From an uncultured Candidatus Saccharibacteria bacterium (lineage in GTDB: Bacteria > Patescibacteriota > Saccharimonadia > Saccharimonadales > Saccharimonadaceae), in the NCBI GenBank assembly GCA_937876715.1, contig CALEGA010000005.1:1-16359 (forward strand): a stretch of DNA of 16,359 bases, in the 5' to 3' direction. The notes under the pieces were generated by a model. The model was given only the letters and a program-made list of their open reading frames with translations, ran no database searches and was not told where the DNA came from. This document shows, one piece after another, positions 11,866-16,359 of the stretch; position 1 is the stretch's first letter; each line of letters starts with the position of its first letter. A program made the translations under genes and the position numbers.

Positions 11866-13800
11866 ATGCCAAAATCAAATGTTTCTCCTAAACCCGCGTC
11901 AAAATCTTCTGCCGCCAAGGCGTCGAACTTTGTACGCACCCTTATTTTTCTCGCTTTTGTCGCCCTGCTTTGCTCGGCGCTTTTTAACACCGTTTTCAAC
12001 AACAATCAAACCAAGTTAGAAACCGTCCCGCTTAGCTCCGTCATCGCCCGCGCCAACGACCCAAACGGCAACATCAAGAAAATCACCGTCGAGGGCAACA
12101 AGCTCAAAATCACCCTCAAGGACAAAGACCAACCGACCGAAGAATCTTTGAAAGACGCCTCCGGTACACTCTACGACCAAGGCTTAGTTGACTACTGCGC
12201 CAAGATTGAAGACGAAGCAGAAAAAACCACCTGCAAAAACACTTACCCCATTATTGAATATATTCAGCCAACCGATGTCTGGGGTACGATTCTCGACGCC
12301 GCCTTTATCATTTTGCCTGTTCTCGCTCTCATTATTTTCTTCTCTTATATGATGCGCCAAGCTCAATCTATGAACAATCAGAACATCGGCTTCGGTAAGG
12401 CAAAGGCGCGCGTTTACGGGCCCGACAAAAAGCACGTCACTTTCAAGGACGTCGCCGGCAACGAATCTGCCAAACAAGACTTGCAAGAAATCGTCGATTT
12501 TCTCAAGCATCCGAAAAAATACAGCATTCTCGGCGCTAAAATCCCACGCGGCGTTCTCCTAGCGGGCGACCCAGGTACGGGTAAAACTTTAATGGCTCGC
12601 GCTGTCGCGGGCGAGGCAAACGTACCGTTCTTCTCCATCTCTGGTTCTGAATTTGCGGAAATGTTCGTCGGCGTTGGCGCTTCTCGTGTTCGCGACCTCT
12701 TCCAAAAGGCGAAGAAAAACGCACCATCCATCATCTTCATCGATGAAATCGACGCCGTGGCACACAAGCGCGACGCGCGTGGTGGCGCTGGTCGTGAAGA
12801 CGAGCAGACCTTGAACCAAATCCTCGTCGAAATGGACGGCTTCGAAAACGAATCTGGCGTCATCGTTATCGCCGCTACTAACCGTGTCGATATGCTCGAC
12901 AAGGCATTACTCCGCCCAGGGCGCTTCGACCGCCACGTTAACGTGACACTCCCCGAGCGCAAAGACCGCCTAGAAATCCTCAAAGTCCACTTCAAAGGCA
13001 AGCCAATCGACGCTGGTCTCGACCTCGAATCGCTCGCCGCTAAAACCGCCGGCTCTTCCGGTGCCGACCTCGCCAACATCGCTAACGAATCCGCCATCAC
13101 CGCCGCTCGTCTCGGACACAAGGCAATCACCAACGAAGATTTAACCGAAGCATTCGAGCGCGTCGCCATTGGTCCGGAAAGAAAGTCCAAAGTGATGAAC
13201 GACCACGAACGCCAAGTCACCGCTTACCACGAAGCCGGTCACGCCATCGTCGGTCACGTCCTCCCCGACTCCGATCCCGTCCATAAAGTCACGATTATTC
13301 CGCGCGGTCGCACTGGCGGCGTCACTTGGTTCCTCCCGCCCGAAGATAAAAACTACAAGTCAATTTATGAACTGAAAGACATTCTCGCCCGTGCTATGGG
13401 TGGACGCATCGCCGAAAAAATCGTCTTCGGTCCTGAGGCTGTCACAACTGGCGCTGGCTCCGACCTCCAAAACGTCGCTGAGCTCGCCAAGGAAATGATT
13501 GTCGAAGAGGGTATGGGCGACAAAACTCGCAACCTCGTCTTCCCGTCCGAAGCCACTGGTTACTACACGATTCAAACTGGCAAGCCATATAGCGAAAAGA
13601 CCGCCGAGCTAATCGACGCAGAAATCAAGGTGCTCTCCGAAGAAGCCGCCACTCGCGCTGAAACCGTCCTGAAGCACAATCGTAAAATCTTAGACACCTT
13701 AGCCGAGGCACTTTTGGAAAAGGAAACCCTCGAAGAAAAAGATTTGGAAACGCTTCTCAAAGGCACGACTTTGCCCGCCGCTGTCAAATTGCACGAATAA
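11866..13800 (+). CDS. ftsH: FtsH ATP-dependent zinc metalloprotease
   Basis: FtsH is a membrane-bound hexameric AAA+ protease that extracts and degrades membrane and regulatory proteins. The 644-aa product has TM1 at about 24-42, an extracytoplasmic domain (about 43-137) with two cysteines (C111, C123), and TM2 at about 141-162. The AAA+ domain follows: Walker A G234-DPGTGK-T241, pore loop M-F-V-G-V-G near 266-271, Walker B I-I-F-I-D293-E294, and the second region of homology ending in R-P-G-R353-F-D-R356. The peptidase has the zinc motif H455-E-A-G-H459 and a third ligand, D533, in T-T-G-A-G-S-D-L. All catalytic parts are intact and the length is normal. The start ATG is set by the -10 box 6 nt upstream and the basic N-terminus MPKSN. 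Confidence 0.97.
   Translation: MPKSNVSPKPASKSSAAKASNFVRTLIFLAFVALLCSALFNTVFNNNQTKLETVPLSSVIARANDPNGNIKKITVEGNKLKITLKDKDQPTEESLKDASGTLYDQGLVDYCAKIEDEAEKTTCKNTYPIIEYIQPTDVWGTILDAAFIILPVLALIIFFSYMMRQAQSMNNQNIGFGKAKARVYGPDKKHVTFKDVAGNESAKQDLQEIVDFLKHPKKYSILGAKIPRGVLLAGDPGTGKTLMARAVAGEANVPFFSISGSEFAEMFVGVGASRVRDLFQKAKKNAPSIIFIDEIDAVAHKRDARGGAGREDEQTLNQILVEMDGFENESGVIVIAATNRVDMLDKALLRPGRFDRHVNVTLPERKDRLEILKVHFKGKPIDAGLDLESLAAKTAGSSGADLANIANESAITAARLGHKAITNEDLTEAFERVAIGPERKSKVMNDHERQVTAYHEAGHAIVGHVLPDSDPVHKVTIIPRGRTGGVTWFLPPEDKNYKSIYELKDILARAMGGRIAEKIVFGPEAVTTGAGSDLQNVAELAKEMIVEEGMGDKTRNLVFPSEATGYYTIQTGKPYSEKTAELIDAEIKVLSEEAATRAETVLKHNRKILDTLAEALLEKETLEEKDLETLLKGTTLPAAVKLHE
11885..11889 (-). promoter_or_regulatory. 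Possible Shine-Dalgarno for an upstream comEC start
   Basis: Minus-strand AGGAG followed by 6 nt and the TTG at 11878. If used, comEC would start inside ftsH codons. It may also be chance, since it lies within the ftsH N-terminal coding sequence (S-P-K codons). Confidence 0.3.
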
Positions 13801-13817
13801 AGGAAAGATGGTATAAT
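13789..13817 (+). promoter_or_regulatory. Extended -10 promoter for leaderless aspS
   Basis: TGGTATAAT (13809-13817) with TATAAT 7 nt before the ATG at 13825. A partial -35, TTGCAC (13789-13794), is 17 bp upstream, in the last ftsH codons. The AGGAAAG just before the -10 is too far from the ATG to be its ribosome-binding site. Confidence 0.7.
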
Positions 13818-13824
13818 TATCTCT

Positions 13825-15627
13825 ATGAATTACGAAAAATCTCTTGAGCTCAAAAACTTTCTTGGCAAAACCGTTACCGTCGCCGGCTGGGTCAACTCAC
13901 GCCGCGACCACGGCGGGCTGATTTTCATCGACCTCCGCGACTTCACTGGCATCATTCAGCTCGTCGTCACGCCCGACACCGCCGAAAGCTTCCATCTCGC
14001 CGAATCCGTTCGTGATGAATTTGTTCTCCGCGCCACCGGTAAAATCCGTGAACGCGCGCCCGAACTCAAAAACCCTAACATCCCGACCGGCGACATTGAG
14101 CTCGTTGTCGATACGCTCGAACTTTTAAACCGCTCCGAGACCCCCACCGTCAACACCCACGACGAGGGCACTGAATCTGGCGAAGACCTCCGCCTTAAAT
14201 ATCGCTATCTCGACCTCCGCCGCCCGTCGATGCAAAAGCTGCTCCGAGACCGCTCGCGCTATTATAAATTCCTCCGCGACTATATGTATGACGCCGGCTT
14301 CACGGAAATCACCACGCCGATTCTCGCTAACTCCTCCCCCGAGGGTGCGCGCGACTTTCTCATTCCGTCTCGTCTTCATCCAGGGCAATTCTACGCTCTC
14401 CCGCAAGCGCCACAACAATTCAAACAGCTTCTTATGGTCGGCGGCGTCGAAAAGTATTTCCAAATCGCACCTTGCTTCCGCGACGAAGACCCGCGCGCCG
14501 ACCGCCTCTACGGCGACTTTTACCAACTCGATTGCGAAATGTCCTTTGTCGAAGACGGCGAAGTCGTGAGAAAAACCACCGAGCCGCTGATTCAAAAACT
14601 CGCCACCGAATTCGCCGGCAAAAAACTCGTCCTGAAGAGCGAACCTGCCAAGCAGTTTATCGAAAAGGGAAACACTATTCCTCGCCTCCCCTATGATTTC
14701 GCTATGAACACCTACGGTGTCGATAAGCCCGACCTCCGCTACGGTATGGAACTCATTGAGCTGACCGACGTTTTCAAAAACACCGATTTCAAAGTTTTCA
14801 AGCAACCTTGCGTCAAGGCGCTCTGCGTCAAAGACGGCGCTTCACTCACCCGTTCGCAAATCGACGCTTTCACCGACGAGGCGCGCAAACTCGGCGCTGG
14901 CGGTTTAGCCTACATATTATATACAGCAGAGGGCGCCAAATCTCCGATTTTGAAGTTTATGTCCGAACAGGAAATCAAAGATGTCCAAAAGCTCACGGGC
15001 GCAACCGAGGGTGACGCCGTCTTCTTCGGCGCCGACGTCCGCGAAAAAGTCAACAAAGTTCTCGGTCAACTCCGCATCTCCTTTGCCGACCACTTCGGTC
15101 TTAAAAAGGATAACGAAGTCGCTTTAACGTGGATTGTTGACTTTCCGTTCTATGAATGGGACGAAAAGAACAAAAAACTCGACTTCGGTCACAACCCATT
15201 TTCAATGCCTAAAGGTGGTCTCGCCGCGCTCGAAAGTGCCAAAACTGACGAAGAGAAACTGAGTATTGTTGCCGACCAATATGATATGGTAATGAACGGT
15301 TTTGAAATCTGCTCTGGCGCCGTCCGCAACTACAACCCAGAAATTATGTATAAGGTCTTCAATATCCTCGGCTACAACAACGCCTACGTCGAAGCTCGCT
15401 TCGGCGGAATGTTGAACGCCTTTAAATTCGGCGCTCCACCACACGCTGGCTGCGCTTTCGGCATCGACCGTATCTTTATGGTTTTGGAAAACGCCAAAAA
15501 CATCCGTGACGTCATTGCTTTCCCGAAGAATGGCTCCGGCATCGACCTAATGATGAACTCGCCCTCCACCGTCGATCAAATTCAACTCACCGAATCTCAC
15601 CTCGCTATCATCGAAGACGAAGAATAA
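13825..15627 (+). CDS. aspS: Aspartyl-tRNA synthetase, bacterial type
   Basis: Class II synthetase that charges tRNA(Asp). The 600 aa is the length of the bacterial form with the inserted GAD domain. Residues 1-105 are the anticodon-binding OB-fold (G-W-V-N-S-R-R-D-H-G-G-L-I-F-I-D-L-R-D). The catalytic domain shows R-L-K-Y-R-Y-L-D-L-R-R-P (about 123-134), motif 2 F-R-D-E-D-P-R-A-D-R-L-Y-G-D-F-Y-Q-L-D (218-236), and motif 3 with G546-I-D-R549. The GAD insertion lies in the middle, about 290-420. His29 in R-R-D-H-G is the residue associated with non-discriminating enzymes that also charge tRNA(Asn); that would require GatCAB elsewhere in the genome. Intact, with its own promoter. Confidence 0.97.
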   Translation: MNYEKSLELKNFLGKTVTVAGWVNSRRDHGGLIFIDLRDFTGIIQLVVTPDTAESFHLAESVRDEFVLRATGKIRERAPELKNPNIPTGDIELVVDTLELLNRSETPTVNTHDEGTESGEDLRLKYRYLDLRRPSMQKLLRDRSRYYKFLRDYMYDAGFTEITTPILANSSPEGARDFLIPSRLHPGQFYALPQAPQQFKQLLMVGGVEKYFQIAPCFRDEDPRADRLYGDFYQLDCEMSFVEDGEVVRKTTEPLIQKLATEFAGKKLVLKSEPAKQFIEKGNTIPRLPYDFAMNTYGVDKPDLRYGMELIELTDVFKNTDFKVFKQPCVKALCVKDGASLTRSQIDAFTDEARKLGAGGLAYILYTAEGAKSPILKFMSEQEIKDVQKLTGATEGDAVFFGADVREKVNKVLGQLRISFADHFGLKKDNEVALTWIVDFPFYEWDEKNKKLDFGHNPFSMPKGGLAALESAKTDEEKLSIVADQYDMVMNGFEICSGAVRNYNPEIMYKVFNILGYNNAYVEARFGGMLNAFKFGAPPHAGCAFGIDRIFMVLENAKNIRDVIAFPKNGSGIDLMMNSPSTVDQIQLTESHLAIIEDEE

Positions 15628-15636
15628 TGTTATAAT
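15628..15636 (+). promoter_or_regulatory. Extended -10 promoter for the small membrane protein gene
   Basis: TGTTATAAT begins on the base after the aspS stop. TATAAT (15631-15636) is followed by 6 nt (AGGCTT) and the ATG at 15643, the leaderless spacing. Confidence 0.7.
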
Positions 15637-15642
15637 AGGCTT

Positions 15643-16050
15643 ATGCCTAACGTTCCCAATCCTGACGAAATTTATCACAAAGCCTCCAGTGGGCGGCTTC
15701 AAAATACTAACGACGAGGCGGATTCTTACGACGAAATCCATTTTATTTCTATGAATGTCGAGGGCTCGGACGAATATGAACGCCAAAAACAACACTGGCG
15801 CGAAGAAAAATCCACCCAACTCAACGACCACATCGTCCCGATTATGGTCGCACTTATCGTCCTTACTTCTGGCTTCACTATTGCCTTTGCTATCTATGGC
15901 TGGCGCCTGCCATACATCATCTACTTCGTCTTCGCCACTGCTGCCGCCCTCTTTTGCGTTGTTGTCTATTTTATCATTCGCAAAATCAAGCTCGCTCACG
16001 AGTCTCGTAAATATAAAAAACGCCAGAAAAACCCACCGCAAAAGCCGTAA
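15643..16050 (+). CDS. Small two-helix membrane protein, function unknown
   Basis: I do not recognise this 135-aa protein. It has a polar, acidic N-terminal region (about 1-62, rich in Asp, Glu, Ser and Asn), then two hydrophobic helices at about 64-86 and 89-113 joined by a tight W-R-L-P turn, and a strongly basic C-terminal tail (K-Y-K-K-R-Q-K). By the positive-inside rule both ends should be cytoplasmic. It sits between aspS and murJ with separate leaderless-type promoters on each side, so a link to cell-wall synthesis is only a guess from position. Confidence 0.8.
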   Translation: MPNVPNPDEIYHKASSGRLQNTNDEADSYDEIHFISMNVEGSDEYERQKQHWREEKSTQLNDHIVPIMVALIVLTSGFTIAFAIYGWRLPYIIYFVFATAAALFCVVVYFIIRKIKLAHESRKYKKRQKNPPQKP

Positions 16051-16052
16051 GA

Positions 16053-16061
16053 TGCTATAAT
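16053..16061 (+). promoter_or_regulatory. Extended -10 promoter for leaderless murJ
   Basis: TGCTATAAT; TATAAT (16056-16061) is followed by 6 nt (TATTTT) and the ATG at 16068. It starts two bases after the stop of the preceding gene. Confidence 0.7.
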
Positions 16062-16067
16062 TATTTT

Positions 16068-16359
16068 ATGGCTAAGTTAAAGTTTAAATCTGTCACGGCA
16101 CTCGCCAATATGAAGCTCTCGGTTAAAGCCGCCGCCATTTTACTCGCCGGCTCCACTTTACTTTCCTCGCTTCTCGGTGTTTTTCGCGACCGCATTCTAA
16201 ACTCTTACTACCTCAAAACCTACCCCACCGGTATCGACGCCTACACCGCCGCCTTTACCATCCCCGACTTTATGTTCTTCATTCTTACTTCCGGCGCCCT
16301 CGCCGTCTCTTTCATTCCCGTTTTCAACGAACGCTTAATGAAAGGCAACAAAAAGTCCG
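16068..16359 (+). CDS. murJ: MurJ/MviN lipid II flippase (5' part, runs off the window)
   Basis: MurJ moves the peptidoglycan precursor lipid II across the membrane. Ninety-seven codons are visible. After a basic N-terminus (MAKLKFK) come the first helices with the family signature: a S-S-L-L-G-V-F-R-D-R segment, then D-A-Y-T-A-A-F-T-I-P-D-F and the G-A-L-A-V-S-F-I-P-V-F-N-E block. The full protein should be about 500 residues or more, so most lies beyond the end. The start is fixed by the -10 box 6 nt upstream; no Shine-Dalgarno is seen. Confidence 0.9.
   Translation, partial: MAKLKFKSVTALANMKLSVKAAAILLAGSTLLSSLLGVFRDRILNSYYLKTYPTGIDAYTAAFTIPDFMFFILTSGALAVSFIPVFNERLMKGNKKS

Noticed and set aside
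1..16359. tRNA or rRNA genes, insertion sequences, phage or defence genes
   Set aside because: No CCA-ended cloverleaf, transposase, terminal inverted repeats or known defence domain was recognised; all intergenic spaces are short and accounted for by promoters or terminators.

Overview
The window looks like a chromosomal segment of a candidate-phyla-radiation (Patescibacteria) bacterium, most likely a Saccharibacteria (TM7) relative. The reasons are the compact layout, a ribonuclease HII fused to a YraN domain, a PIN-PhoH protein, a short ComEC, and a very large VaFE-repeat wall-anchored surface protein of the kind common in Actinobacteria and their Saccharibacteria epibionts. The lineage is inferred from gene content; no rRNA is present. 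The genetic code is standard: TAA, TAG and TGA all occur as stops, and TGA ends phoH at its normal C-terminus.

Layout. 1-952: Holliday-junction genes ruvC (3' part) and ruvA. 997-1515: rplS (ribosomal protein L19 with a long acidic tail) and its terminator. 1549-2874: a membrane-anchored protein with two Ig-like domains and a beta-lactamase/DD-peptidase-fold serine hydrolase domain. 2890-3837: an RNase HII-YraN fusion. 3846-3890: a bidirectional terminator with two overlapping hairpins. 3931-5412 (minus): PIN-PhoH. 5538-10732: a surface adhesin written as two overlapping frames (473 and 1258 aa) that together read as one protein: signal anchor, thioester-like domain, three SpaA/CnaB-type domains, eight VaFE repeats and a PNTG sorting signal. 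10733-11836 (minus): comEC core domain, abutting the adhesin with no gap. 11866-13800: ftsH. 13825-15627: aspS. 15643-16050: a small two-helix membrane protein. 16068-end: start of murJ.

Two themes stand out. First, seven or eight of the plus-strand genes have a -10 hexamer (TATAAT/TACAAT, often extended by TGn) ending about 6-8 nt before the start codon. This is the geometry of leaderless transcripts, and it implies that nearly every gene here has its own promoter. The exceptions are rplS (26-nt leader) and the minus-strand phoH (strong Shine-Dalgarno). Second, the adhesin locus combines surface attachment (thioester-like tip, isopeptide-type stalk, sortase anchor) with a one-base discontinuity at a CCCC run. 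That discontinuity could be a sequencing error, a recent frameshift, or a real two-part expression arrangement through an ATGA overlap.

The remaining genes are housekeeping: recombination, ribosome, RNA/DNA hybrid removal, membrane proteolysis, aminoacylation and lipid II flipping. A DNA-uptake channel is also present. There is no tRNA, rRNA, CRISPR array or insertion sequence that I can see, and no gene-free stretch longer than about 125 bp.
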